Source: Notospermus geniculatus
Lineage: Eukaryota; Nemertea; Pilidiophora; Heteronemertea; Lineidae
NCBI GenBank assembly: GCA_002633025.1
Contig: NMRB01000401.1
Location: forward strand, 192,784 to 256,783
Direction of reading: 5' to 3'
DNA length: 64,000 nucleotides
The stretch's first letter is position 1. Each line of letters opens with the position of its first letter. Of this stretch, positions 31,621 to 43,089 are shown in pieces. The notes below the pieces were generated by a model that worked only from the letters and a program-made list of their open reading frames with translations, was not told where the DNA came from and did not search any database. The position numbers and the translations under genes are program-made.

Positions 31621-32554
31621 ACCAGGTTTTCGAAGAAAGTCCTGGTTATTAAATTACCGAAAGTGGCGGGCGTCCGGGCGGTCGGGCGGTTGGGCGGTCG
31701 GGCGTCCGGGCGGTCGCTTTTCTCGTTTCCGACTGATAACTTAAAAACGACTTGAGATTTTCTTTTGAAATTTTTGGGACATGTTGCCTGCAAGTAGGCG
31801 TTGTTTCCTTTCGATATTCAGCGTCATTCGATTCAAGGTTTGGCCAATAGGGGGCTAAATGTGAAAACAGAAAAAGTGCTATTTCTCCTGAACGAATGGA
31901 CGGATCGTCACCAAATTTTTATCATAGGTATATCTGATGACGATACATAACATAATACCCGGGTTTTTGATTTGACCTACTTTTCAAGGTCACAGAGGTC
32001 AAAGTTCGACAAAAGTAACGAACCTGCCACAGTTCTTCATTATTTCACCGAGCGTCTTCATATCTTGCATAAACGTGTATTAGAGGAGTACCTTCAAAAG
32101 TACCGAGTTTCGGCTCGATCGGACATCCAATATGGCCGCCAGGTGGCGTAACCTGAAAATCTTCTAAGTGCTATAACTCAGGAACGACTTGACCCAGAGC
32201 GATCAAATTTGATATGTACCTCCTTCTACATGACCTTTACAAGCACGTCAAATTTCGGCCTGATTGAGGTTCCAATATGGCCGCCAGGTGGCGTAACCCG
32301 AAAATCATCGAATGTGCTATAACTCAGGAACGATGTGACCCACAGCGATCAAACTTGATATTTACCTACTTCTAGATGACCTTTACAAGCACGTCAAATT
32401 TTCGCCTGATTAAACTTCCAATATGGCCGCCATGTGCTATAACTCAGGAACGACTTGACCCAGAGCACTCAAATGTGCTGTGGCTCCCTCTAGATCACCT
32501 TTATGGTCCATGGACCATTTCATTTTATTCACTAGTCCACTTTGAAAACCTGGT
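31621..32554 (+). mobile_element. ~934 bp dispersed element with ACCAGGTTTTC ends
   Basis: ACCAGGTTTTC at 31621-31631 and GAAAACCTGGT at 32544-32554 are perfect 11 bp inverted termini. Near the left end are GGGCGGTCGGGCG-type G-rich repeats. Then comes a block with TTTGACCTACTTTTCAAGG and AGGTCA-CAG-AGGTCA (31987-32001). Three copies of CTATAACTCAGGAACGA (32171, 32317, 32437) mark a 120-146 bp internal tandem repeat with ATATGGCCGCCAGGTGGCG. No long frame exists. It is a repetitive non-coding element; the superfamily is unclear. Confidence 0.82.
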
Positions 32555-32979
32555 TGTTTGCCACGCCCAGCGTGCTTCTTGTTTTTCACTAGCTGAACCT
32601 CAGCATGGTGTGTCATGTGCAGCCACTACATGACACCCTGACATGCCTGAAGAGGTACGCTACATTTCATTTGGCCCTTTCCCAACCCTAGTAGAGACCT
32701 AAACATTCACTATAATCACTCCTTACTCACATGTTCATCAATTTTCAATCAGGAAATAGGTGGCATGCTAAATGCCACGCACTGTGATAGTGCGAGGCTC
32801 AATCCAATCTCAATGTTTTGGATTACAAGTTGAGTCCTGAATGTCAATTTCTAAATTCTATCTTAAATTGCTTTTTAAATAACTTTAGATTTTCAATAGT
32901 GGGAGCTAACTATAGTAATTGAAGTGTCGTGTGGAACCTAAAGCAGAAGAACTGCAATTTGAGGATCCCTTCTTAAAGG
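32555..32979. other. No gene seen
   Basis: A 9 bp-arm hairpin (GTGTCATGT / ACATGACAC, near 32610-32635) is the only structure noticed. Confidence 0.45.
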
Positions 32980-33254
32980 CGTCTACAGGTCAACTGCGTC
33001 TTGAAGCAACTCGACGGATCCGTCGCAGATAAAAAAACTACCACACGCAGGTCGACATTTCAGCGATTGAGAGGAACTCAGAGCAACTGGCAGTTCCTCC
33101 AACAGCACGCTCAACTAGCTGATCCGGCAGTTGCTCGGAGACGCAAGTGCGCTCAGGTCAAAATCGGCAACTGATCAGTCACTCCAAGTTGCTTCCATCG
33201 CCGGAAAGCTAGTTGCTGCGAGTTGCTTCAAGATGCAATGTCGACATGTAGGCA
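32980..33254. mobile_element. GCAACT-rich foldback family H, internally deleted copy
   Basis: Carries GAAGCAACTCGACGGATCCG and CATTTCAGCGATTGAGAGG at the left, and GTCACTCCAAGTTGCTTCC and GAAAGCTAGTTGCTGCGAG at the right, all shared with 44047-44531, but lacks about 200 bp of the centre. The termini pair as TCTACAGGTC...TTGAAGCAACT versus AGTTGCTTCAAGATGC. The 96-codon frame through the right arm (33131-33421) is an artefact. Confidence 0.88.
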
Positions 33255-33561
33255 CCTTAACTTTCAATTTGAAGGAGTATTTTCCCGGAAGTGACAGAAA
33301 ATTTCTTATCCAACAGCTGCTGCTACCAGTATCATCTTCAAAAAGCCTGAGTAAAAACATTACACCTTTAAAGATCACCACGAATGAATTATTGATACAA
33401 ACGTCGGCTGTTATGGCATAAATTTTGCTGCAGATGACCGAGGTGTCTGTGAGAGTGTGGGTTTGGTAATTGCCCTATTGATCATACTACTACTGGACGT
33501 CTGCCATTATGTGGGCTGGAGAAAGATTACTTTTTGGAAAATAATTATAAAGTCTTTCCAT

Positions 33562-33778
33562 GTTGGTGTCAAAATTGGGGCAGGTCTCTTTGCCCACTCC
33601 TTGCCTCTGACTCCACCCAGGTGTATAAATGGGTGCCGGTCAGAAATGCTCAGATTGTAGTGCTGAATGAGCAGCTTGATCATCTTAGTTCTATTGAAAT
33701 GTTTCAGGATAGACTGGGGCTGGTTGAAGTGTACCGTAGTTGATATCACATCAGCATAAACCCAAACTTTTAACTTTA
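33562..33778 (+). mobile_element. SINE family A, 5'-truncated copy
   Basis: Lacks the tRNA-like head but keeps the body: CCACCCAGGTGTATAAATGG, GCTCAGATTGTAGTGCTGAA, TTTCAGGATAGACTGGGG and the 3' end ATAAACCCAAACTTTTAAC. 5' truncation is the usual outcome of incomplete target-primed reverse transcription. Confidence 0.92.
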
Positions 33779-33882
33779 AGCTTTTGCTCTGTTTAATGCT
33801 GACTCACTTCTAAAGAAGGAGCTTCTGTCTTGACCATTGACATTGCTGCAATTTCGGCCTTTTGGGGTGTTATATCCAGTAT

Positions 33883-34432
33883 CACCGTGGAGAATCGTCA
33901 GCGCATTCGCCGAGTTTCTCAGGTGGCAGCACTGTGCTCCGAGTCGAACATGGCGGCTGTGTCACATATCGATGTCTGTGTTGCCGACTAAAACGCGAAA
34001 GATGGAGAGTTTCGGTCGAGGTGAGCGAGTTTAAGTAGATTCGAGGATGATCTAGTGATAATTTGCAATAGAACAAGCCGAAATATAGGTGCTGAAGGAG
34101 TGTTGTTTCTTTGTTTGAAGTGGAAATGTTCGTAGTGTAGGCCGGTTGTTTGATTGACCGCAGTTTCCACGGAGTGACACTTGAACTTTTCCACTTCAAA
34201 TGTAAAATCAAATACGTAATTCCAATTAAGGAAGCTTTAGATTAATAGACGAAAAACTGGAGGTCATCCTCGGCATGGTCTAAGCGTGTATACCTTTCAT
34301 CTTCGGTGCATTTGCTCCCCGCTTTGGAGTTGACATCTCCAACATTTGTGACACAGCCGCCATGTTCCGACTTGGAGCACAGTGCTGCCACTTGAAAAAC
34401 TCGGCGAATGCGCTGACGATTCTCCACGGTGA
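33883..34432. mobile_element. ~550 bp inverted-repeat element
   Basis: CACCGTGGAGAATCGTCAGC at the left and GCTGACGATTCTCCACGGTG at the right are exact terminal inverted repeats. Pairing continues through GCATTCGCCGAGTTT, GCAGCACTGTGCTCC and CATGGCGGCTGTGTCAC, giving ~100 bp arms. Frames of 60-109 codons on both strands mirror each other and are not genes. Confidence 0.92.
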
Positions 34433-35036
34433 GTATAATAGAATATGCTCAGAGAGAATTGGCAGTATAACAAAACCTCTGGACTGAAGGAAAGACATTA
34501 TTGGCCCAGGGCAAACTTCTAGTTACTGGAGTACTTCTGTTATCTTTTAGCCCATGGTCTATCCGAGGTTGCCATGGCAAAACTTCTACATATTGATTTT
34601 ATTTTGTAAGATATATTGACCTCCTGGACACTGGAAAAAATGTTGGAATGTCATGTTTGTCCCACACACAGAAAATGGTCTTTCTGAATGAGATAAAAAA
34701 ACGTAGCAATGCATAATAGATAGAGCGGTCAATCAGCGAGCCAGACGCATAGTTACCAGTCTTTGATTAGGAATTGTGACGGCGTGGGTGTTCATTTACA
34801 TGGCTGTGGTGGCCTTCGCGAATCGTGCTTTACCCTTTCGCTGCTAGTAGCAACCCCATTTAAACGAATCAATCCTAACAAATCCTAAAATGTTACAGAC
34901 TGAAGACCTACGTAGAAGGTTTCAGATGCCTTCATGACTTTTACACATTTTCATTTTTGACAAATGCCTTGGCACCCAAAGGGGTAAACTGATTATCTAG
35001 GTTACTCTGCTTCACTCAGAATGTCAGTTTTTACTC
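34433..35036. other. No gene seen
   Basis: Ordinary A/T-rich sequence without a recognised element. Confidence 0.45.
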
Positions 35037-35195
35037 TATAGAGGTTGTGCAGAGACGATTATGACGTCACCGCGACGACGAGATGCCGCCATGTTGGACG
35101 GCACGGCTAACGCATTCGTAGCGTCAGATGACGTCCAACATGGCTGATGTGCGAATTATGATGTCAATGATGACTTCACGTGCACATCCTCTATA
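35037..35195. mobile_element. 159 bp MITE (TATAGAGG ends)
   Basis: TATAGAGGTTGTGCA at the left and TGCACATCCTCTATA at the right are inverted repeats. The inner arms contain ATTATGACGTCA / TGATGTCAATGA-like words and CATGTTGGACG / CGTCCAACATG. TA may be the target site. Confidence 0.85.
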
Positions 35196-35229
35196 AGTTA
35201 TAATAATATTATTTGGAAAAAATACATCG

Positions 35230-35347
35230 GCTGATATTCATAAAAGATAGCAAATGCTTTTACTTCCAAGTTTTGTAGTACATTTACATTGGACATTGCT
35301 GTGCAAATCTTAAGTAAAAGCCTTTGCTAGCTTTTATGAATACTAGC
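35230..35347. mobile_element. 118 bp MITE (ATTCATAAAA arms)
   Basis: Left arm ATTCATAAAAGATAGCAAAT and right arm ATTTGCTAGCTTTTATGAAT-type sequence pair over about 35 bp. It lies in a cluster of three short MITEs (35037-35602). Confidence 0.85.
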
Positions 35348-35393
35348 CATTATATAGGTAAAACATTTCTACAGCCTAGGCCTAAACTGCATA

Positions 35394-35602
35394 CTGTAAA
35401 CCGTGAAATTTTCGCGTGCGTTTTATTTTCGCGATTTTTGCGATCGAGGGTCAAAATGCGAACATAAATCGCGCGAAAATCATTGGTTCTTGAGGTTTTA
35501 TGAAGCTGAAGGGTTCCAATCGCGAAAAAAATTATTCTTCGCGAATTCTTAGACCCCAAAAATCACGAACATTTAGCGCCGCGAAAATTTCACGGTTTAC
35601 AG
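35394..35602. mobile_element. 209 bp TA-flanked MITE (CTGTAAACCGTGAAATTTTC)
   Basis: The termini are perfect complements over 25 bases, starting CTGTAAACCGTGAAATTTTC. TA dinucleotides lie directly outside both ends (35392-35393, 35603-35604). TA targets plus this type of end fit the Tc1/mariner/IS630 group. The interior is rich in CGCGAA / TTCGCG words. No coding capacity beyond a 69-codon artefact. Confidence 0.93.
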
Positions 35603-35604
35603 TA

Positions 35605-36759
35605 GTCCCTGTTAAATGAAAAATTACTTGTGTTGGATTGTCAACTATGGCTAAAAAAGACGAAACATTAATGGCCCTGTTTGAAAAAGATGTACCGCTG
35701 ATTCAACAACAGTGAGTGTCCTGCCATCATGAAGTACTCCCTTATGTCATCCATTTGAAGTGAGTTTGCATCCTTTTTTCACTCCATGCTGTTTACACAG
35801 CATCAAACCAAAAAGCAGTATTTGGTATGCACTCGTAACTCATTGACCAAGTCATTTATTTTACGTGTAAACCCATTCCTCTTCAGGAGGTAATCTCAGG
35901 AAATTAAAGAAGTGTAAAAAATCCAACTATTAGAGATTCTCGAGAGATAGCCATACCTTCTGAGACAGATGGTGATAAATAAGCAACAAGTCGCCAAAGA
36001 AAAACTTCTCCAATGTAGAAATGCCTGGAATGAGAAACCAGTGATCTGCTTCATGGCGCTACGAGCGATGTGACTGTCATGACATCATTTTAGCTGTTGA
36101 TGTTGCATCATGTAAAAATGATGTGTACATTTTTCGACAGGAATAATGGGACAAAAACGATGCCTTTATCTTACCATCCTATTTCTTTGTTATTTGGAAA
36201 AGGCAATGAGGTAAAAGAAATTTTCCTCTGCTTCAGGGTGATGTAAGTTTGCTGTCACAAGACTGAAACAATTTTTTTCATGCCAGAAATAAATTGAAAT
36301 AACATAAGAAAAAAGTTTTTGGCCACATTGCTTGCAGCACTGAGTGATGATCGACGTTTAGTTCCATTGGTTCCCCATGGGTTTTGTAGGAGATTAGTTT
36401 TTCTCAACATCTTTTCTCATCAACTTGATGTTATTTATGCCTTCTATTTTGACCTGTGAAAAATGACCGCCAGAAAAAAATGACACTAGTAATAATTTCT
36501 CTAGTCCCCCAGCCATTCCTTTTGCCGTGATTGTCTTCAGCTGTTTAATACCTGGCCTGTCACCAATTGATCTATTACCTGTGTGGAGTGAGTGTTCAGC
36601 AGGATGGCTGGATGGTTGATCAAGAATAAATCATCCATAGGAGTTGTCTCAGTTGCCATTGTGGAGTTTTCCTTCTGATTTATGTGACAAAAGTCATGAT
36701 GGAGCAAGAGGCACTTCTTGCAGTTATCAGCGAAGGGTAACCTTTCTCTGATAGGAGCA
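35605..36759. other. No gene seen
   Basis: No frame above 75 codons and no element recognised. Confidence 0.5.
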
Positions 36760-38340
36760 GTCAACCGCGCTTATTGCTGCGAGACGGCAGCAAAGTTCTT
36801 GCTCTAAATTCTCTTGAGAACTCCAGCAGCTCGTTCTCTTTAGCAACTTTGTTTTTTTGCTAGAAATACCACCCCATTCTCTCTTGAACCTCTCTTGAGA
36901 ATTCCAGCAGTTTGTTCTCTTCAGCAACCTTTGTGTCGCCATAGTTGGTAGAAATACCACCCCATTCTCTGTTGAGAATTCCAGCAGTTCGTACAGCAAC
37001 CTTTGTGTAGAAATACTGTCCCATTCTCCTTGAACCTCCAGCAGTTTGTTCTCTTCAGCAACCTAGGTGTAGCCAAGTTGGTAGAAATACCACCCCATTC
37101 TCTCTTGAACCTCTTGAGAATTCCAGCAGCTCGTTCTCTTCAGCAACCTTTGTGTAGTCATGGTTGGTAGATGTACGGCCCCATTCTCTCTCCGGACCTC
37201 TCTAGAGAACTCCAGCAGCTCATTCTCTTCAGCAACATTTGTGTAGTCATGGTTGGTAGAAATACCACCCCATTCCCCTTGAACCTCTCTTGAGAACTCC
37301 ACCAGCTCATTCTCTTCAGCAACCTTTGTGTAGTCATGGTTGGGGAAAAAATACCACCCCATTCTCTCTTGAACTTGTCCTGAAAATTCAAGCAGCTCCT
37401 TCTCTCTAGCAACATTTGTGTAGTCATAGTTGGTAGAAATACCACCCCATTCTCTCTTGAATCTGTCCTGAGAATTCAAGCAGCTCATTCTCTTTAGCAA
37501 CCTATGTGCAGTCATGGTTCAAAGAAATTACCACCCCACTTTCTCTCCAAACCTCTCTTGAGAACTCCAGCAGCTTCTTCTCTTAGCAACCTTTGTGTTG
37601 TCATGGTTGGTAGAAATACCACCCCATTCTCCTTGAACCTCTCCTGAGAACGCCAGCAGCTCGTTCTCTTTAGCAACCTTTGTATAGTCATAGTCGTAGT
37701 TGGTAGAAATACCACCCTATTCTCCTTGAACCTCTCTTGAGAACTCCAACAGCTCGTTCTCTTTAGCAACCTTTGCATAGTCACGGTTGGTAGAAATACC
37801 ACCCCATTCTCCTTGAACCTCTCCTGAGAATGCCAGCAGCTCGTTCTCTTTAGCAACCTTTGTTTAGTCATGGTTGGTAGAAATACCACCCCATTCTCCT
37901 TGAATGTCCCTTGGGAACGCCAGCAGCTCGTTCTCTTCAGCAACCTTTGTGTAGTCATGGTTGGTAAAAATACCACCCCATTCTTGCTCCAAACCCTCGA
38001 TTGGGAACTCCAGCATTTGTTCTCTTCAGCAACCTTTGTGTATAGTAGTCATGGCTGGTAGAAATACCACCCCATTCAGCTCATTTTCTTCAGCAACCTA
38101 CATATAGTCATTGCTGGTAAAAATGCCACCCCATTCTTCTCGAAACATCTCTTGCGAACTCATTCTCTTTAGCAACCTAAACGTACAGTCACGTAGTCAT
38201 GACTGATAGAAACATCTCCCCATTCTCTCTTGAGAGCTCAAGCAACTCATTTCTCTTCTGTAGCAACTTACATGTTGCAGTCACGTGTTGGTAGAAATAC
38301 CACCCTATACTCTTTCAAAACTCCTTTGAGAACTCTAGGC
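36760..38340 (-). repeat. 87 bp (29-codon) minisatellite, ~18 units
   Basis: About 18 copies of GTTGGTAGAAATACCACCCC...CCAGCAGCTCGTTCTC...AGCAACCTTTGTG. The better-preserved units (37700-37970) repeat at exactly 87 bp. On the minus strand one frame (37512-37976) stays open for 154 codons with a repeat VVFLPTMTTQRLLKRTSCW. A second frame gives HDYTKVAEENELLEFSREVQ-like repeats and is open in part of 37063-37515. It is broken by stops near 37866 and 37719 and by single-base deletions. A decayed coding repeat is possible; a non-coding satellite is the safer reading. Confidence 0.9.
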
Positions 38341-38382
38341 GCATTTCTCTCTAGCAGCATACATATACTTGTGGCCTGGTAA

Positions 38383-38591
38383 AAAGGGGCTGTTCATTTT
38401 CGTCACTTGAGGAATCTGAGTTGTGATCCTTGGGAAAACAGAAAAAACTACATGTATTCACTTGCATATTGCAGGGGTTATTTGTTGTGCTGTACAGAAT
38501 AATCGCTGCGATTTGCAGCTTCATAGCTTTCTCCATTTTCTCAAGGATCACAACTCAGATTCCTGAATTGACGAAAATGAACAGCCCCTTT
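38383..38591. mobile_element. 209 bp MITE (AAAGGGGCTGT ends)
   Basis: AAAGGGGCTGTTCATTTTCG and CGAAAATGAACAGCCCCTTT are exact terminal repeats. The arms extend through GAATCTGAGTTGTGATCCTT to about 55 bp, leaving a ~95 bp loop. It adjoins the end of the 87 bp minisatellite. Confidence 0.93.
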
Positions 38592-38732
38592 CACTCCATT
38601 CTCATGAAATCTGTCATGAACACTCAAGCAGCCCTGCCAGCACTAACTTTACCCTTTTCGACCTTAGCAACCCGGGGCCTTTCAATCATCTGGACAGACA
38701 CGCTACCACTTGGTTACAATTGACCTAATATT

Positions 38733-38926
38733 TGTGTGGCGGTCTAGGAAAACCTAGCGGATGTCGCATTTAAGGAAAGTGTAAATGGCCTTGCTGAACC
38801 CGCACATTTCAATAGCTGAAATGTACTACATAACAGGTAAACAGTAGTAGATCGATGTGCAGGCAATCTGACAGCCCTTGTTGATCATTTAGCGACATCC
38901 GCCGGGTTTTCCTAGACCGCCACACA
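38733..38926. mobile_element. 194 bp MITE family J (TGTGTGGCGGTC), copy 1
   Basis: Termini TGTGTGGCGGTCTAGGAAAA and TTTTCCTAGACCGCCACACA are perfect. The interior has AATAGCTGAAATGTACTAC and CAATCTGACAGCCCTTGTTG. Copy 2 at 49600-49772 is in the opposite orientation. No long frame. No unambiguous target duplication. Confidence 0.93.
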
Positions 38927-39822
38927 TTTGTCCTAATGTCAATAGAAAAAGACTATTTCTTGCCTTAGAATAGGAAGAGACTTTTCTAGTCCCAGTTCCG
39001 TTCTGGCAGCGAACTTCAAAGCCCGAAAACTACTGCTTTCCGTGTGTTTGCAGTCTGCCTGGTGTTTTTTTGTGGTATGGTAATCCTGGCATTAGAACGC
39101 TCATTAAGTATACAGCTGTCAGACTCAAGTTATTTTATTGGCTGACTGAAGTGGAGATACAACATTCACAAGAAGGGTTTATTTGCAGAGTTTCTGTGAC
39201 CTACCGGAAAACATTTGAATTAACGCTTCAATATCTACCATGGGAGTGTCATGAAAAAATTCATATATGTTTGCTTTCATTCAAAGATAATGGCTCGTGA
39301 CAAGCTTGGAAATATTTCTCAATAGGTTTTTATGAGTTGTAAAAATATGTTTTTGCTAATACATTTTGTTCAAGAGTATTTTTACATTCTTCAGAGTTGT
39401 GTGACCAGGGACCATATGCATATAATGCATTGTGAATTTTTATATAGGCAACGCCATTCATTTGTTAAGTACAACTATTTACTTCTAAAAATGAGAACTA
39501 TGGCATCCATCACATTTATTTTTCATGAATAAATCATCTGGCATCAATTACTTTTAAAACAACAGCCTCTTTTAAAAATCAATGTCGTTTGGTGAAAAAT
39601 TTGTTTTAAAAGCTCTTCAGAGTGAAACGAGTTTGGCAATTCAATGTCATATTGAGTAAATCACAAAACTTGATAAAATTATTCTGTATGTGCAGTGAAT
39701 GAAATTTAGAACCAGGCTCACATTGAGTAGGGTTTGTCGTTGTGGTAGACTCACTTTTCTGTTCCCTGATTGGCAATTTGAGGTCTCCTCTGACAAACAT
39801 AAATATTTGTTATTACTATTTA
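38927..39822. other. No gene seen
   Basis: A/T-rich. A 76-codon plus frame (39070-39300) of balanced composition is unrecognised. Confidence 0.4.
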
Positions 39823-40530
39823 GGAGCTGCCGGGGTGAAGTCACTCGGTGTGGCTGGCATTCGATCAGAAGGTCCCGAGTATGATCCCCACTTTTGGATG
39901 AGACTTTGGCTAAGTCTCTTTTCCTCAATTGTAGTGGTTTGGGTCTCCGACTAGCGGGCAGAGGGTCCCGGGTTCAATACCACTGGGCGTGAGACTGGGC
40001 AAGTCTCCTTGCCTCACTGGCCAGGGTCCCCGCCAGAGGGTACTTTGGGTACAAATATAGTACCCTAAAGAAATTTGAGGGTACGATATAGTACCCTGAA
40101 AAAAATCACTTCAGTAATGTTTTTCTTAAATTTGTTTCATTTAAAATGCAACTTTCATGCAGAAGGAAGACTAATTTTGCATTCTGGAGTGTAAAAAATG
40201 ACTCTGGAGGCCATTAGTAACAGAAAAAAAATTTTTGAAAAAAAAATTTTTTTCAAAAAATTTGTTGAATTTTTTTTCTCCCCCCCCCCCCNNNNNNNNN
40301 NNNNNNNNNNNNNNNNNNNNNNNNNNNNNNNNNNNNNNNNNNNNNNNNNNNNNNNTCCACCCAGGTGTATACATGTAAATGGGTACCGGTCGGAAATGTT
40401 TGACTGTAGCACTGAATGGGCAACTCATCTGAGTTCTACTGGAAGGTTTCAGGACAGACTGGGGTTAAAGTGTAAAGTCAGATAATAACCTGTACCGTAT
40501 TTGATAGCAGACTATAAACCCAAACTTTAA
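39823..40530 (+). mobile_element. Composite SINE family A with insertion and assembly gap
   Basis: Two family A heads lie in tandem. The first (39823-39925) is very diverged and is followed by a stub of body. The second (39930-40022) starts at GTAGTGGTTTGGGTCTCCG and runs into the body up to CTCACTGGCC. There an insertion starting CAGGGTCCCCGCCAG begins; it includes the N run. The SINE body resumes exactly at 40356 (CCACCCAGGTGTA) and ends with ATAAACCCAAACTTTAAC near 40530. Confidence 0.85.
40292..40355. other. Assembly gap (64 N)
   Basis: Undetermined bases preceded by a homopolymer C run and by long A and T runs (about 40226-40290). Size may be nominal. The right end of the element inserted in the SINE falls inside this gap. 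Confidence 1.
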
Positions 40531-40532
40531 CT

Positions 40533-41194
40533 TTAACTTTTATTGGCTCACCCCACCGAGGGGTTAAAGGGGTACCTAGCCAGCAGAGATGGTTTATGTG
40601 AATGTCTAGTCATGTGCACTTTGTGGCAGCCGGATTGTAACACTTTCCTGGAAGTGGAGTATGTCTGAATTGCATGGGTCTGCGTCAAGGATTAAAATTT
40701 GAAAGTGCTTTGAAATTGTATCCTCGCATAAAAAAATCTGGTTGCAATTACAAATGATAAATTGAAATTATTTTTGTAATTATCTTCTAAAACACCAGAA
40801 TGAACCGAATTACATAACGGGATAACCTCCTGCAAACGTCTCTAAGCAGTGCAACAGACAACAGGCTTGGAGAATTTCATATCCTGAGAGATGTCAAGTG
40901 ATATCGATTTGGTTATTTTGAGTGGAAAATGAAAAAAAAACATAAGTGTCTTTTCATGTACTTTTAGTCTCAGATATTCCACTGCAGACATCGTCTGAGT
41001 AAATTGACCGTTCTGTCTGACAGCTGGGGTGAATTGAGTCAGGGAATTTGATTATGGCCTTTGTAGACCAACCTGGAGATGTGACTATGGGCTGTAAGGA
41101 GACAACTGGCTTGTCGTTAGGTCTGATTGATCGACTGGCTGGTCAGATGTTCGCTCCGATTGACGCACTTATTTCATTGTTGGTAAAAGTAAAG
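40533..41194. other. No gene seen
   Basis: Unstructured. A 98-codon frame (41048-41344) runs into the hairpin repeat that follows and is unrecognised. Confidence 0.45.
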
Positions 41195-41300
41195 TTGTCT
41201 CCGAATTTCGCAAGTTTTCGACCCCAATCGGGGTCTTCTTCAGAAGTGAAAGTGGATTTCGAAATTTTCGACCCCAACCGAGGTCTTCCTCAGGCACTTT
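41195..41300 (+). repeat. GACCCC-hairpin repeat, double copy 4
   Basis: Two cores in tandem: TTTTCGACCCCAATCGGGGTC and TTTTCGACCCCAACCGAGGTC, each followed by TTC-rich CTTC(T/C)TCAG. Related to 1008-1090, 8951-9033 and 12041-12104. The tandem arrangement is unique in the window. Confidence 0.8.
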
Positions 41301-41959
41301 CTAGTAGAGATGCCAGAAATGAAAGTGAAAGATCCCAGAAGTGATCCCAGATTTATCTTTGGGAAAGATTTTCACCGAAAGGTTATGTATCTGCCTTCAA
41401 ATTAGCCCAGGGGAAAAGCTTAGTGTCACTTCTACAAAATGTCCTTGCCTTTACCCTGCGTTTGCAGAAATAATGGTCAGAGCACAAAAGTTTGTTTACT
41501 AGAGATTTTGTGATTTGCTGTCAAAACCCATGTCACCCAGCAAGGCCTATACTACTAGTTTGGATCAAATACTCGTGTGATAGACAGGGCAACTCTCTGT
41601 GACGGCTTCAGTTCCCTTCGTTTTGCAACAAAAACATCCCTGTTTTACCTTCAACTTGTCTTGGCTTTGTCTAAATTATTCGACATCACATCAAAGTGAA
41701 TTCTAAATTATTCTAAAGACGTCATACCTTCATTTTCGCAAACGACCAACAGTCTTTTTTGAGAAAACAAGTCATGAATTGTTAATGTGTTGATGAGTTG
41801 ATGTTTCAAGTCATTTGGCCATTTGCACCTTCGCCTCACACTATAAGTAGCTTCCTTCTTTTCTGCTTTAGTGCATGTGAGCAACCTAGCCTACCTGCGG
41901 GTATTTAGGCCTATATCTGCAAAAAAAAACTTCACATAATAAAGATTTGAAAGTCATGA
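41301..41959. other. No gene seen
   Basis: No frame above 60 codons, no repeat. Confidence 0.5.
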
Positions 41960-42645
41960 TCCGGAGCCCTAGCTGAGAAAGTTGGTTGTTGGGCGATGAT
42001 GCAGTCGTCAGGATGATCTCGAGATGTAGCTGAGAAAGATGTTGGGTGGTGCTACAGTCATCAGGATGATCTCGAGATGTAGCTGAGAAAGATGTTGGGC
42101 TGTGCTACAGTTGTCAGGATGATCTCGAGATGTAGCTGAGAAAGATGTTGGGCGACGCTGGAGTCGTCAGGACGATCTCGAGATGTGGCTGAGAAAGATG
42201 TTGGGCTGTGCTACAGTCGACAGGATGATCTCGAGATGTGGCTGAGAAAGATGTTGGGTGGTGCTACAGTCATCAGGATGATCTCGAGATGTAGCTGAGA
42301 ATGATGTTGGGCTGCTGTGCTACAGTCGTCAGGTTGATCATGAGATGTGGCTGAGAAAGACGTTGGTATCTGAGAAAGTTGTTGGGCGATGCTGCAGTCG
42401 TCAGGATGATTTTGAGATGTGGCTGAGAAAGATGTTGGGCTGTGCTACAGTTGTCAGGATGATCTCGAAATGTGGCTGAGAAAGATGTCGGGCGACGCTG
42501 CAGTCATCGGGATGATCTCGAGATGTAGCTGAGAAAGATGTTGGGCTGTGCTACAGTCGTCAGGATGATCTCGAGATGTGGCTGAGAAAGACGTTGGGCT
42601 GCGCTACAGTCGTCAGGATGATCTCGAGATGTAGCTGTGAAAGAG
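41960..42645. repeat. 53 bp minisatellite (GATGATCTCGAGATGT unit)
   Basis: About 12-13 copies of a 53 bp unit, GATGTTGGGCTGTGCTACAG followed by TCGTCAGGATGATCTCGAGATGTGGCTGAGAAA. One or two units are shortened or expanded by a few bases. No frame is maintained. Confidence 0.95.
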
Positions 42646-43089
42646 TTAGATTCTCATGCCATATCAAGAGTTAGATTCTCATGCCAACCAATCGGTATAA
42701 TGAGCACATCAAAATGCCTATGATGTTCTTTTGCACCAATATAGAACAATCAGAAATGAATTGCTTTTTCCAATGCAGGAGCAAAACAAGAGATTATAGA
42801 ATCCTAAGAGACTAATCAAAATTTCTTTCACAAATTGACATGATAGATGATACAAAACAGTTAAGCATGAAGAGGTAATAATAAAGGGAATGAGGCCCTT
42901 GGGACCAATTTCACTGACCTGGCCTTCATCTGAGGTCAGATTTAGACCCTTGTGGCAAGGTGAAAATGGATGGGATTGCTAATGTGGGTTGAGAGTACTT
43001 GGCCTTGTTACAATTAAACATAGAAAATGATGGATTGTTTCTAAACCTTTTGGTGGCATTTGATTCTGCGTGAGAAAGCTGTTTGTTGA
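42646..43089. other. Short direct repeat, no gene
   Basis: GAGTTAGATTCTCATGCCA occurs twice in succession near 42645-42685, at the edge of the minisatellite. Nothing else was recognised. Confidence 0.5.
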
